60,936 bases of DNA from Verrucomicrobiales bacterium. Lineage in GTDB: Bacteria > Verrucomicrobiota > Verrucomicrobiia > Limisphaerales > UBA1100. Position 1 is the first letter of the stretch, and every line of letters starts with the position of its first letter. The translations under genes were made by a program, and so were the position numbers. The stretch covers positions 1 to 60,936 of the forward strand of contig SYLI01000020.1 of NCBI GenBank assembly GCA_005809105.1. The letters are read 5' to 3'. The notes beneath the pieces are model-generated. The model saw nothing but the letters and a program-made list of their open reading frames with translations. It searched no databases and was not told the origin of the DNA. Of this stretch, positions 24,830-33,439 are shown one piece after another.

Positions 24830-25822
24830 TCAAATCTTCAGCACAATTTTCCCGGAGAGTGTGCCGGCGTGCCGCAGGGTGTTGTCCTCCTGCAATTGAT
24901 GCGCGTCGGCCGCCAAGTCCAGCGGCATCACGCGCCCGATGTTCGCACACAACCGGCCCCCGGCGAGCCAGCGGTTGATGTCGTCGGCGCAAATCCGTTG
25001 CTCGGCCGGTGTGGCATTGAACTTGGCAAACCCGTGAAGTTCGCAGTCCTTGACGTAGAACGGGCCGACGGGAAATTGCGGCCGCGCCTCGCGCCCCGCC
25101 ATTAACACCATGCGCCCGCGCCGCGCCAAAAGGCTGATGGCCCAGTCAAAATCCGTTTCGCGCCGCGTCTCCCACAGAACCTCGACCCCTTCCGGCGCCA
25201 GCGCCTTGACTCGCGCAGCCACATCCTCGCTGCGATAATCCACCGCGTCGTCCGCGCCCAGTTCCCGGCACCTTGCCACGTTGGCCGCGCCGCCCGCCAC
25301 GGCGATCACCCGCGCACCCGCCGCCTTGGCCATCTGCACCACCACCGACCCCACGCCACCCGCGCCACCATTGACCAGAACCGTCTCGCCCGGCTGCAGC
25401 CGCGCCCGCCTGAATAGGCCCAGATGAGCCGTGATGCCCACCAGCGCCGACGCCGCGGCCGCCTCATCGGGCACGCCCTGCGGCGTTGGATAGAGCCAGT
25501 GAGCCTCCACACAGGCCAGCTCGGATGTGGTTCCCTGGCGGCCGAACAGCCCCTGATTGCTGCCCCAAACGCGCTCACCCACACGAACGCCGCTCACACC
25601 CTCACCGATGGCCTCCACCACTCCGGCCAGATCAGACCCAATGATGTAAGGCTTGGGCAGATTCATCGCCACGGCACCCGACCGAATGTAGGTGTCGATG
25701 GGGTTCACCGAGGCCGCCTTCACGCGCACCAACACCGAGCCATGCACCAATGCCGGCTCTGCGATGTCACCCACGCGAATCTGGCTGGGGGCTCCTGTGT
25801 GTTCGATGTAGGCCGCTTTCAT
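24830..25822 (-). CDS. Quinone oxidoreductase-like MDR protein
   Basis: 330 residues of the medium-chain dehydrogenase/reductase family without the zinc ligands: GVGERV-type loop, nucleotide fold GGAGGVGSVVVQMAKAAGA and the QOR-like AAAASALVGITAHLG. These NAD(P)H-dependent enzymes reduce quinones or enones. ATG 25822 (MKAAYIEHTG) is the family start; the frame to 25972 overlaps the Gfo/Idh/MocA gene. It follows that gene by 16 nt, so they are probably one operon with DJ-1. Confidence 0.88.
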   Translation of the reverse strand: MKAAYIEHTGAPSQIRVGDIAEPALVHGSVLVRVKAASVNPIDTYIRSGAVAMNLPKPYIIGSDLAGVVEAIGEGVSGVRVGERVWGSNQGLFGRQGTTSELACVEAHWLYPTPQGVPDEAAAASALVGITAHLGLFRRARLQPGETVLVNGGAGGVGSVVVQMAKAAGARVIAVAGGAANVARCRELGADDAVDYRSEDVAARVKALAPEGVEVLWETRRETDFDWAISLLARRGRMVLMAGREARPQFPVGPFYVKDCELHGFAKFNATPAEQRICADDINRWLAGGRLCANIGRVMPLDLAADAHQLQEDNTLRHAGTLSGKIVLKI

Positions 25823-25838
25823 GGGATTTAGTGTCCTG

Positions 25839-26864
25839 TCAGGAGGCAAGCGATACGGCGCGTCCGGTGCGCGCCGAACGCACTCCGGCGGCAAGAATCT
25901 CCTGTGCCTCGAGTCCAGCCTGCGCGCTGCACAACGGAAGGAAGGCTTCGCCCGATTGCAGTGCGGCGACAAAATGCGCCACAGGGTGCCGCAGGTGCGC
26001 GGGCAGCGTTGGCACGCGAACCGGTCGCCCCAAGGGATGCGCCGCCGTGGCGTGCAGCAGCCGGCCCTCCGGACCCGGCTCCACCCACAGCGTGCCGCGT
26101 TCCCCGTACAGGAATGTGGAGTACGCCGTCATCTTATCGATCTGCGTCCAACTGGCCTCGGCCATCGCCAGCGCCCGCGGATAACGCATCAAGAGCACCG
26201 CGTTGTCATCAGGCACAAGGTCGCGCTTGCAAAGACGCCCTGCGGCGGCCATCACGCTCTGGGGCCGCCCCAGCACCTCGCGCGCAATCACGGCGCCGTA
26301 GCAGCAGTAATCCACCAAGGCACCACCCCCGTTCCGATGTGGGTCATAAAGCCACTCACAAAAGTGCCGGCTCGCCCCCATCTCGCGCGGGCCACAGTGC
26401 GCCGCACGATATCGCGTCTGCCACACGTGGCCGATGGCACCCTCTCGCGCCATTTTCAGCGCGTGCTGAAATGCCGGCCACCAAGCGATGGGCCAGTTCA
26501 CCATGAGGCGCGCCCGCGCCTTCTGCGCGGCGCGGAGTAGTGCCCGGGCACCGGCGACATCTGCGGCCAGCGGCTTCTCGATGAGCACATGAAGCCCGCG
26601 CCGCAGGGCAGCAACGCCCGCCGCCACCCCACCGCGATTGTCGCCATAGATGAGGACCGCGTCGAGCTGCTCCTCGCGCAGCAAAGAACGGTAGTCCGTG
26701 TAGGTGGCGCATCCGTACTCGCGCGCGATACGCCGCCGCAGTGGCGCGAGGGGTTCGGCGGCCGCCACCAAGCGCGCCTGGGCCGATTGAGCCAGCCAAG
26801 GCAGATTGTCCCAGATATGGTCGTGAGTGAGGCCGATGACGCCAATGTTCAATTTCGGAGGCAT
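25839..26864 (-). CDS. Gfo/Idh/MocA family oxidoreductase, cytoplasmic
   Basis: 341 residues. Rossmann start LNIGVIGLTHDHIWD is followed by VLIEKPLAADVAGA, the EKP motif with the catalytic Lys, and a C-terminal GFO_IDH_MocA_C-type domain (GGGALVDYCCYGAVI). No Tat signal, so it should act in the cytoplasm, unlike the paralog at 34 kb. Substrate unknown, probably a polyol or sugar derivative. ATG 26864 was preferred over 26894. It is followed by the quinone oxidoreductase. Confidence 0.88.
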   Translation of the reverse strand: MPPKLNIGVIGLTHDHIWDNLPWLAQSAQARLVAAAEPLAPLRRRIAREYGCATYTDYRSLLREEQLDAVLIYGDNRGGVAAGVAALRRGLHVLIEKPLAADVAGARALLRAAQKARARLMVNWPIAWWPAFQHALKMAREGAIGHVWQTRYRAAHCGPREMGASRHFCEWLYDPHRNGGGALVDYCCYGAVIAREVLGRPQSVMAAAGRLCKRDLVPDDNAVLLMRYPRALAMAEASWTQIDKMTAYSTFLYGERGTLWVEPGPEGRLLHATAAHPLGRPVRVPTLPAHLRHPVAHFVAALQSGEAFLPLCSAQAGLEAQEILAAGVRSARTGRAVSLAS

Positions 26865-26931
26865 GAGTGGGGGGACATTGAAAGCGTCGTCCAAGGCTCA
26901 GTCAACCTTTTGAGACAAGCGCCCGCGCGTG

Positions 26932-27828
26932 TTAGCGGATGTAGATCTCATCACCGGCCTCGCGTTGAGAGGGGCGCGTGAGGTTCTCATTCACGGTTTT
27001 CTGGATGCCCCCATTCGACGCCGCGTGCGCCACCATGGCCTGCCGCAAAGAGGTGTCGTTGCGCGCGCCCGCACTGCCATCGCATAGCAGCACCTGCCCC
27101 TGTCCGGGCAGCAGTCCCGCCATGACATGCCAATCGTGGCGGTTGGGATTGGGCTCGCCCACTCCCAAAAAATGGTGGCGTTCGGCTCGATCGGCGCGCA
27201 GCGCGCAACCTAGAAAGCCATTCCACTCAGGCAGGGTTGGGCCGCTGGGATACTCATGCTGGTAACCCGGATCGCCCTCCCAATTGCGAGTTAACGCCAG
27301 CATCGCGGAGGGCCGCAGATCGTCCCCGCCCAGATGCACCGCATAGCTCAGCGCCTTGTGGCTCATGTAAAAGTGGAACCCGTCAAACTTGCGCCCAAAG
27401 CCGCCGAACACTCCCTGCCGGCTTTCGGCGTCATTGTGCTGCACCACATCGGGGTCGCACGGCGAGGCCAGGGTACGCGCGCTGCCCAGTTGCAGGCGCA
27501 GTTCGGGAAGCAGGAAGAGGAAGCGCACGTCAAAGCCGTGGTGGAAGCCGGTGTGGCCGGCGCCAAAGAGCTTGAACCAGATGGCCTCGGACGCGCCGCG
27601 TGTCAGGAGCCACGGCATCCGATTGTCGTGATCCACTGCGAAGCCTTTGAATGCACTTCCCAGCTGCTTCAAGTTGTTGACGCAGCCAATCCGGTTGGCG
27701 CGCAGCTTGGACTTTGTGAGCGTGGGCAGGAGCAGTCCCGCTAGAAGCGCGATCACAAGGATGACCACCAGCAATTCTACGAGCGTAAACGCTCTGCATC
27801 GGGCCGGTGACGTGAGGCAGAACTGCAT
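26932..27828 (-). CDS. Prepilin-like protein with type IV pilin methylation motif
   Basis: 298 residues. After a short leader, the prepilin peptidase motif and helix AFTLVELLVVILVIALLAGLLL (given in part: AFTLVELLVVILVIALL) is followed by KLRANRIGCVNNLKQLGSAF, the usual form of the numerous secreted pseudopilin-type proteins in Planctomycetota and Verrucomicrobiota. The C-terminal part contains ALTRNWEGDP and LLCDGSAG. ATG 27828 with a GGGAG ribosome site was chosen over GTG 27849. Function unknown; presented at the cell surface by a type II-like system if processed. Confidence 0.85.
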   Translation of the reverse strand: MQFCLTSPARCRAFTLVELLVVILVIALLAGLLLPTLTKSKLRANRIGCVNNLKQLGSAFKGFAVDHDNRMPWLLTRGASEAIWFKLFGAGHTGFHHGFDVRFLFLLPELRLQLGSARTLASPCDPDVVQHNDAESRQGVFGGFGRKFDGFHFYMSHKALSYAVHLGGDDLRPSAMLALTRNWEGDPGYQHEYPSGPTLPEWNGFLGCALRADRAERHHFLGVGEPNPNRHDWHVMAGLLPGQGQVLLCDGSAGARNDTSLRQAMVAHAASNGGIQKTVNENLTRPSQREAGDEIYIR

Positions 27829-27935
27829 GGGCTCCCTTTCAGACTGCACTCAATCCGGCGGATTTTCAATCCTGCAGAGGCAGCGCAAAATCGCCGCGTT
27901 GAATTGCGTCGGCGAATGCAGCACACTCCACGCCC

Positions 27936-29063
27936 ATGAAAACCACCGCCGCCGTGCTGCGCCAGATGGAGTGCCCGCGCCCTTACGCGCAGTCGCGGCC
28001 GATGGCAATCGAAGAGCTGGAACTGCCCGCGCCCGCACCTGACGAAGTGTTGGTGGAGGTGAAAGGCGCCGGTCTGTGCCATTCAGATTTGTCGGTCATC
28101 AATGGCTCGCGCCCGCGCCCCATGCCGATGGTGCTGGGCCACGAAGCCAGCGGCATCGTCCGCGAAGTCGGCGCGCAGGTGCGTGGCTTCAAGGCCGACG
28201 ATCATGTGATCTTTACCTTCATCCCTGGCTGCGGCACCTGCCGCTTCTGCCAGACGGGCCGGCCCTCGTTGTGCGAGCCGGGCATGCTCGCCAACACCGC
28301 CGGCACCCTCATGAACGGCGCGCGACGATTCACGGGGAGAGGCTCCCAGCCCTACTTCCACCACTGCGGCGTCTCTGGCTATTCGCAGTACACCCTAGTG
28401 ATGCCCGGTTCACTGGTGAAGGTGGACCGCCATCTGCCCTTCGAACACGCCACACTCTTTGGCTGCGCGGTGATGACTGGCGCCGGCGCGGTGATGAACA
28501 CGGCGCGCGTGCAGCCTGGGCAGAGCGTGGCGGTGTTTGGGCTGGGCGGCGTGGGCCTAAGCGCGGTGCTGGGCGCGCGTGCGTGCGGCGCGTGGCCGCT
28601 CATCGCGGTCGACTTGCTCAAGCACAAGCTGGACTTGGCGCTCGAACTGGGCGCCACGCACACCGTGAATGCTGGCGAATGCGACCCCGTTGCCGCCATT
28701 AAAGACCTCACTCGCGGCGGCGTGGAGGTGGCCATCGAGAGCGTGGGCAGCGCCGTCGTGCTGGCGCAGGCGTATCACGCCACGCAACGGGGCGGCACGA
28801 CGATTGCCATTGGCCTGCCGGATCCCAAGGCGCAATTTTCGGTGCCCGCCGTGACACTGAGCGCCGAAGAAAAGACCGTGCGCGGTTCCTATCAGGGCTC
28901 GTGCGTTCCGGGCCGCGATATTCCCCGGTTCATCGAACTCTTCCGTGCGGGGCGCCTGCCAGTGGACCGGCTGCTCAGCCGGGTGATCACACTGGAACAA
29001 ATCAACGAGGGTTTCGACGCACTCGCGCAGGGCGATGTTGCCCGGCAGGTAATCCGGTTTTAG
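27936..29063 (+). CDS. Zinc-dependent alcohol dehydrogenase, MDR family
   Basis: 375 residues. AGLCHSDL (catalytic Zn Cys), LGHEASGIV (His), GCGTCRFCQTGRPSLC (structural Zn: four Cys) and the Rossmann GLGGVGLSAVLGA are all present. It likely oxidises a primary or glutathione-linked alcohol; the specific substrate is unknown. Start ATG 27936. Divergent from the prepilin-like gene (107-nt gap). Confidence 0.92.
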   Translation: MKTTAAVLRQMECPRPYAQSRPMAIEELELPAPAPDEVLVEVKGAGLCHSDLSVINGSRPRPMPMVLGHEASGIVREVGAQVRGFKADDHVIFTFIPGCGTCRFCQTGRPSLCEPGMLANTAGTLMNGARRFTGRGSQPYFHHCGVSGYSQYTLVMPGSLVKVDRHLPFEHATLFGCAVMTGAGAVMNTARVQPGQSVAVFGLGGVGLSAVLGARACGAWPLIAVDLLKHKLDLALELGATHTVNAGECDPVAAIKDLTRGGVEVAIESVGSAVVLAQAYHATQRGGTTIAIGLPDPKAQFSVPAVTLSAEEKTVRGSYQGSCVPGRDIPRFIELFRAGRLPVDRLLSRVITLEQINEGFDALAQGDVARQVIRF

Positions 29064-29085
29064 GGCTGCCGCGCACCAAGACGCT

Positions 29086-30039
29086 CTAGCCTGCCACCAT
29101 GTGATTGTGCAGGACGCCGATGCGTTCGATGGCCGCCTCCATCTTGTCGCCGGCCTTGAGGTAGGTTCCGGTGGCGTGGCCGACACCGGCAGGAGTGCCG
29201 GTGGAAATGATGTCACCGGGCTCCAACGTCACGAAGGAGGAGAGGAATTCAATCACGGCCGCCACCGGGAAAATCTGCAGACTGGTGTTGGAATCTTGCT
29301 TCGTCACGCCATTGAGCTTGAGGGTGAGGCGCAGTGTTTGGGGATTGGTGATGGCGTCGGCCGACGCAATGCAGGGGCCGGCGGGGCAGAACCCATCGTG
29401 CCACTTGCCGTGTTGCCAGTCGAAGAATGTGTCTTTGGGGCGCACCTGCCGCCGGGGGTTGGGACGGAATTCGCGGTCGGAAATGTCATTGACCACCATG
29501 TAACCAGCCACGTGTGAGAGCGCGTTGGCTTCCTTCACGGCGTGCGCGCGCTTGCCGATGACGACGGCCAGCTCGCATTCCCAGTCCACATGATTGGGCG
29601 AAACTTTGGGGATGACGATGGGCGCACCCGAAGAGCTGAGCGTGGTGCTGGCGGGTTTTGTAAAGACATACGGAAACGTCCGGCCCCGTTCCACCGCCGT
29701 GCCCCCACCTTCCTCGATGTGCTTGGCGTAATTTCCCGCCAAGAGAAGCAGCTTGTTGGGCCGGGGCACTGGCGTCAGCAGGCGCACGCCTGAGGTGGAC
29801 ACGCCGCATGCCGCGCGGCCGTCAGGGTTGGCCTCAAGCCATGTGCCCACGACTCGGGCGGCCTCGTGCTCCGCGCCTCCGGGAAGGTAACGCAAGAGGT
29901 CGTCGCTGATGGAAAGCGCCGGCGGTTTGCCCGTTCCCTTGCCCTGCGCTCCTGCGGCCCGTTCCAAGGGGACGATCTGATCGTCGAAGTAAAACCCGGC
30001 CTGCGCCTTTCCCTGATGTTCGTACCGACAGATTCTCAT
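29086..30039 (-). CDS. Fumarylacetoacetate hydrolase family protein
   Basis: 317 residues. The C-terminal FAH fold shows KPAST, VDWECELAVVIGKRAH, VVNDISDRE and TLEPGDIISTGTPAGVG, which hold the metal-binding Glu and Asp residues. The family includes hydratases and decarboxylases in aromatic catabolism. ATG 30039 with AGGAAGG upstream is preferred over GTG 30045. It faces the alcohol dehydrogenase with a 22-nt gap. Substrate not evident. Confidence 0.9.
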   Translation of the reverse strand: MRICRYEHQGKAQAGFYFDDQIVPLERAAGAQGKGTGKPPALSISDDLLRYLPGGAEHEAARVVGTWLEANPDGRAACGVSTSGVRLLTPVPRPNKLLLLAGNYAKHIEEGGGTAVERGRTFPYVFTKPASTTLSSSGAPIVIPKVSPNHVDWECELAVVIGKRAHAVKEANALSHVAGYMVVNDISDREFRPNPRRQVRPKDTFFDWQHGKWHDGFCPAGPCIASADAITNPQTLRLTLKLNGVTKQDSNTSLQIFPVAAVIEFLSSFVTLEPGDIISTGTPAGVGHATGTYLKAGDKMEAAIERIGVLHNHMVAG

Positions 30040-30085
30040 GGGCACCTTCCTAGAATGGCAGCGCCGACGCCGTGCGGCGTACGCG

Positions 30086-30706
30086 CTATTTTTTCTTGTA
30101 CGCGTCCAGCCACAACTTCGCGCGCTGCTCGGTTTGGGTCTTCTCTTCCGCCGTCAAAAGCGTATGCATGCGAGGCGCGAAAGTCTTGGCCTCCTTGTTT
30201 CCCAGCCCCATGGCGATGGTGTACCAGTAGAATGCATTGGTGTAGTCGCGCTTGGGTAGCCCTTTCTGGTTGTAGTAGATTTCAGCCAGATTGAGCTGGG
30301 CTTCGATGTGCCCCTTCTGCGCGGCCTTGGTGTACCATTCCATCGCCAGCTTGGGGTCGATGCCGATGCCCAGCCCCCGCTCGTACATCCATCCCACATT
30401 GGCCTCGGCCAGCACGTTGCCCTGCGCGGCGGCTTTCTGGTACGCCTTCAGGGCCTCGGCAAAATCGCGCCCCGTGCCCATGCCCTGATAATGCAGTTCG
30501 CCCAGCTCCAGTTGTGCCAGGGCGTCGCCTTTCTCGGCCGCAATTTTGGTTTGCTCAAACTTCGCCTTGGCCGCGAGCACGGCGGGATCGGGAGGAGGCG
30601 GCGCCTTTGTCGGCGGAGCTTTGGGCTGCGCCCAAAGGGCGGCCAGGGGCAGCATGAGTAGGAGCGCGCAAAGGGAGAATCGAATCAGGATGGCGTTGTA
30701 CGTCAT
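30086..30706 (-). CDS. Secreted Sel1-like repeat protein
   Basis: 206 residues. A signal peptide (ending near AALWAQPKAPP) and Pro-rich spacer are followed by Sel1/TPR-like repeats: DALAQLELGELHYQGMG, NVLAEANVGWMYERGLG, HIEAQLNLAEIYYNQKG and a fourth ending in MGLGNKEA. Sel1 repeats make protein-protein contacts. ATG 30706 gives the signal peptide. It lies 46 nt before the FAH gene, downstream of the secreted 162-aa gene. Confidence 0.82.
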   Translation of the reverse strand: MTYNAILIRFSLCALLLMLPLAALWAQPKAPPTKAPPPPDPAVLAAKAKFEQTKIAAEKGDALAQLELGELHYQGMGTGRDFAEALKAYQKAAAQGNVLAEANVGWMYERGLGIGIDPKLAMEWYTKAAQKGHIEAQLNLAEIYYNQKGLPKRDYTNAFYWYTIAMGLGNKEAKTFAPRMHTLLTAEEKTQTEQRAKLWLDAYKKK

Positions 30707-30770
30707 GACAAGTGGTGGTCTGACCTTGGGCGGCGTCGCGACATTCACGCGAACCGGGCCGGGTTTGGGA

Positions 30771-31259
30771 TCATTCAAATTTGAGGGTGAGGGTGATGGC
30801 GTCGCCAGCGAGAGCGCCCAGCAGCAGGGGCTTGTCGGCATCCATGAGGGCGCTTCCGGAGAGCTGCCCCATCCTTCGCGAGCCATCCACCTTGTCCAAG
30901 TGGTTGGTTGAAATGAGAAAATGGACACGCACCTTGCGCGCTTCGCCTTCGGGCAGCACCTCGCCGCTGAGGGTCAGGTGCGACTCGGCGTCCATGCTGC
31001 TGCGTTCACTGCGCGACTGGAATGCGCCGCCTGCCGTCACCACCTCGTGCACGGCCGATTCGTTTGCGCCCACCTTGAAGCGCAGGCGGACGGTCTTTCC
31101 CAAGTGCACAAGTTTGGGCTGCTTGTCGCTGCCCGATGGCTGCGAGGGCCGCGACTCGGCCGAGAGGGTCAATTGGAAATGCCTCGGAGACGGAGGCTCT
31201 GCGTCTGCCAAGACCAGCGTCATGGGCAGTGCCAGGAACATCGCCATCGGAATTCTCAT
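30771..31259 (-). CDS. Secreted protein of unknown function
   Basis: 162 residues. A signal peptide (MRIPMAMFLALPMTLVLADA) precedes an all-beta-looking chain (SVRLRFKVGANESAVHEV, ESHLTLSGEVL, ITLTLKFE). No family recognised; the only cue is the export signal. Start ATG 31259. It is downstream of the zinc-ribbon protein gene and upstream of the Sel1 gene, with 64-nt gaps or less. Confidence 0.7.
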   Translation of the reverse strand: MRIPMAMFLALPMTLVLADAEPPSPRHFQLTLSAESRPSQPSGSDKQPKLVHLGKTVRLRFKVGANESAVHEVVTAGGAFQSRSERSSMDAESHLTLSGEVLPEGEARKVRVHFLISTNHLDKVDGSRRMGQLSGSALMDADKPLLLGALAGDAITLTLKFE

Positions 31260-31302
31260 GAGCGCAAAAATAACCCGCGCCGGCGCGGTGGCAAGCGGCA
31301 AG

Positions 31303-31968
31303 TCAGTCGCGCCACTCGGTCTTCGCGGGAGCCGCACCCGGCACGGCGGCGGCGCGGCGATGCACCACGAGCACGCCATAGTCCACCAGCTTGTCGTCGC
31401 GATCCATGTAGCTGATGGGCGTGATGCTCACGATGTTCTCGGTGCCCACCTCCTCCAGAAAATCGGTGACGGTCTGATCGAAGAGATCTTTTCCCGACGA
31501 GCGGTAGTCGACGTGGCGGAAGGTGCGAATCGCCATCCTCATGTTCGGGCGCGCCCCGTTGCTTCGGGCAACCGGTGCGGCGACACGTTGGGCGGCTTGC
31601 TGAGGCACTGGCTGCGTCCGTTGTTGTACAGGATTGGGAGTGCGCGTCTGGGCGGCGGCCGGCTTGGGGAAGACAAAAACAGGATCGACCTGCGGGGCCG
31701 GCGCAGCAGCGGCCGTCTCTTTGAGCGGCACAGGAGCAGGCTCGGTTTGAGCCGCCGGTGATGGCGACTTCATGATCTCGGCTTCGGCGACCGTTGGAAG
31801 GATGTACTCCAGACCGCAGCCCTCAGGCCCCGGACAGACTAGAAATCCCCTCGCGTCGCGTTCCCAGAATTCACGCAGCGTCGCCTCGTCCACTTCCGCA
31901 TCCACCCCACAGTGGGGGCAGTCAAAGCGGAAGACTTCATCTTCCCATCTTGCATTGACGCATTTCAT
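31303..31968 (-). CDS. Protein with N-terminal zinc-ribbon-like domain, unknown
   Basis: 221 residues. Residues 16-52 hold CPHCG and CPGPEGCG, a likely zinc-binding C2-C2 arrangement; 65-140 is a Pro/Ala/Gln-rich linker; the C-terminal 80 residues (RMAIRTFRHVDYRSSGKDLF, then EEVGTENIVSITPISY and DYGVLVVHRR) look like a compact alpha/beta domain that I cannot name. No signal peptide. Start ATG 31968 gives the ribbon. Lies 91 nt downstream of the DUF1501 gene. Confidence 0.72.
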   Translation of the reverse strand: MKCVNARWEDEVFRFDCPHCGVDAEVDEATLREFWERDARGFLVCPGPEGCGLEYILPTVAEAEIMKSPSPAAQTEPAPVPLKETAAAAPAPQVDPVFVFPKPAAAQTRTPNPVQQRTQPVPQQAAQRVAAPVARSNGARPNMRMAIRTFRHVDYRSSGKDLFDQTVTDFLEEVGTENIVSITPISYMDRDDKLVDYGVLVVHRRAAAVPGAAPAKTEWRD

Positions 31969-32059
31969 GACGAGCCTGCGTACGAAGATTGCGCGGAAGC
32001 TACTGAATTTCGTGATGGATGACCAGCCGAATCTCTCTGGCCGTGTCCCCAGACGCTGA

Positions 32060-33439
32060 TCAGGCCCCGCGCAATTCGGCGATGGGCTGGCCCCTCGGCA
32101 GAATCGGGACGGGACGGCCTTGAAAATCGGGAAGGGCCACGTGCCCCGCGTCAATCCCCAGGTGCCGGTAAATCGTGGCAAGAAAGTCGCCCGGTTCCAC
32201 GCGGCGCTCGGCCACCTGCTCACCGCGTGCGTCGGACGCGCCGATGATGCCGCCGGTCTGGATGCCGCCGCCGGACCAGAGATTGGTGAAGGCGCTGGGC
32301 CAGTGGTCGCGCCCGGGCTGCACCACGCCCTCGGGCGCGCTGGCCACGCCGCCGCCGCTGCTGGCCACGCGCGTGATGCGCGGCGTGCGCCCGAACTCGC
32401 CGGACACCACCACGAGCACACGCCGGTCAAGGCCGCGCTGATACACATCCTCGATGAGGGCGCTGACGGCCTGGTCCACGACGGGCATGCGAAACTTGAG
32501 CGCGTCAAAAATATGGTGGTTCACCGCATGATCGTCCCAGTTGGCCACGCGCCCGCAGAGCGGGCCGTCGAGCACGCTGGTGACAATGTCCACGCCCGCC
32601 TCCACCAGTCGCCGTGCGAGCAGCAGCTGCTGCCCCCATCGGTTGCGCCCGTAGCGGTCGCGCAACGCGGCCGGTTCACCGCCAAGATCAAACGCCCGCC
32701 GCGCCTCCGGACGCGTCAGCAGATGCAGGGCCTGCGCCTCGAATTGGTCCAGCGTCCGCATCGCGCCGGCGCCATCCACGGCGCGGTCCAGCCGGTCGAG
32801 CTTGGTCTTGAGATCCACCCGTCCCTCCAGCCGGCGCGCTTGGGCATCGTCACCCAGCCCGATGTTGGGCACCTCGAAGTCCGGCGTATTCGGATCGCCG
32901 TGCACGAGAAATGGCCCGTGGCCTTCGCCCACATAAGCGGCACCCGCGATGCCAAATCCGTCGTATTGCGTCACGCCATTCACGCCAATGTAATTGGGAA
33001 GCGCGGGGGCGGGCTGGCGGCGCAGGAGGTTGGCCACCGTCATCCAATCGGGAAAAACCGGCTTGCGCTTGTCCTGAGGGTCGATGTCGCCGGTCAGCAT
33101 CTGCAGCGAGCCGGCCGGGTGACCACCGCCGGTGTGCGTCATTGATCGAACCAAAGTGAATTTGTCGGCCACACGGGCCAGACCCGGCAGCAATTCGGTC
33201 AGCTGCAATCCCGGCACCCGGGTGCTGATGGCGCGGAATGGACTGCGAAATTCGCTGGGTGCATCGGGCTTGGGGTCGAAGGTGTCCAGGTGCGAGCAGC
33301 CGCCGCGCAGCCACACGAGAATGACGGCAGTGCGGGCGGCAGCGCCGGACCCGGAGGCCGCGCGCAGCCGCAGTGCATCCGGCAGTGAAAGGCCTGCAAA
33401 GCCTCCCAGTCCCACGCGCATGAATTCGCGCCGTCTCAT
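32060..33439 (-). CDS. DUF1501 family protein with Tat signal
   Basis: 459 residues. MRRREFMRVGLGGFAGLSL is a twin-arginine-type export signal, followed by TAVILVWLRGGCSHLDTFDP and VVVSGEFGRTPRI, the DUF1501 signature (a sulfatase/phosphatase-like fold that is common and expanded in this phylum). Start ATG 33439 overlaps the deiodinase-like gene stop by 4 nt. No known substrate. Export and membership of this overlap-linked operon suggest that it works on the same periplasmic material as its neighbours. Confidence 0.88.
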   Translation of the reverse strand: MRRREFMRVGLGGFAGLSLPDALRLRAASGSGAAARTAVILVWLRGGCSHLDTFDPKPDAPSEFRSPFRAISTRVPGLQLTELLPGLARVADKFTLVRSMTHTGGGHPAGSLQMLTGDIDPQDKRKPVFPDWMTVANLLRRQPAPALPNYIGVNGVTQYDGFGIAGAAYVGEGHGPFLVHGDPNTPDFEVPNIGLGDDAQARRLEGRVDLKTKLDRLDRAVDGAGAMRTLDQFEAQALHLLTRPEARRAFDLGGEPAALRDRYGRNRWGQQLLLARRLVEAGVDIVTSVLDGPLCGRVANWDDHAVNHHIFDALKFRMPVVDQAVSALIEDVYQRGLDRRVLVVVSGEFGRTPRITRVASSGGGVASAPEGVVQPGRDHWPSAFTNLWSGGGIQTGGIIGASDARGEQVAERRVEPGDFLATIYRHLGIDAGHVALPDFQGRPVPILPRGQPIAELRGA

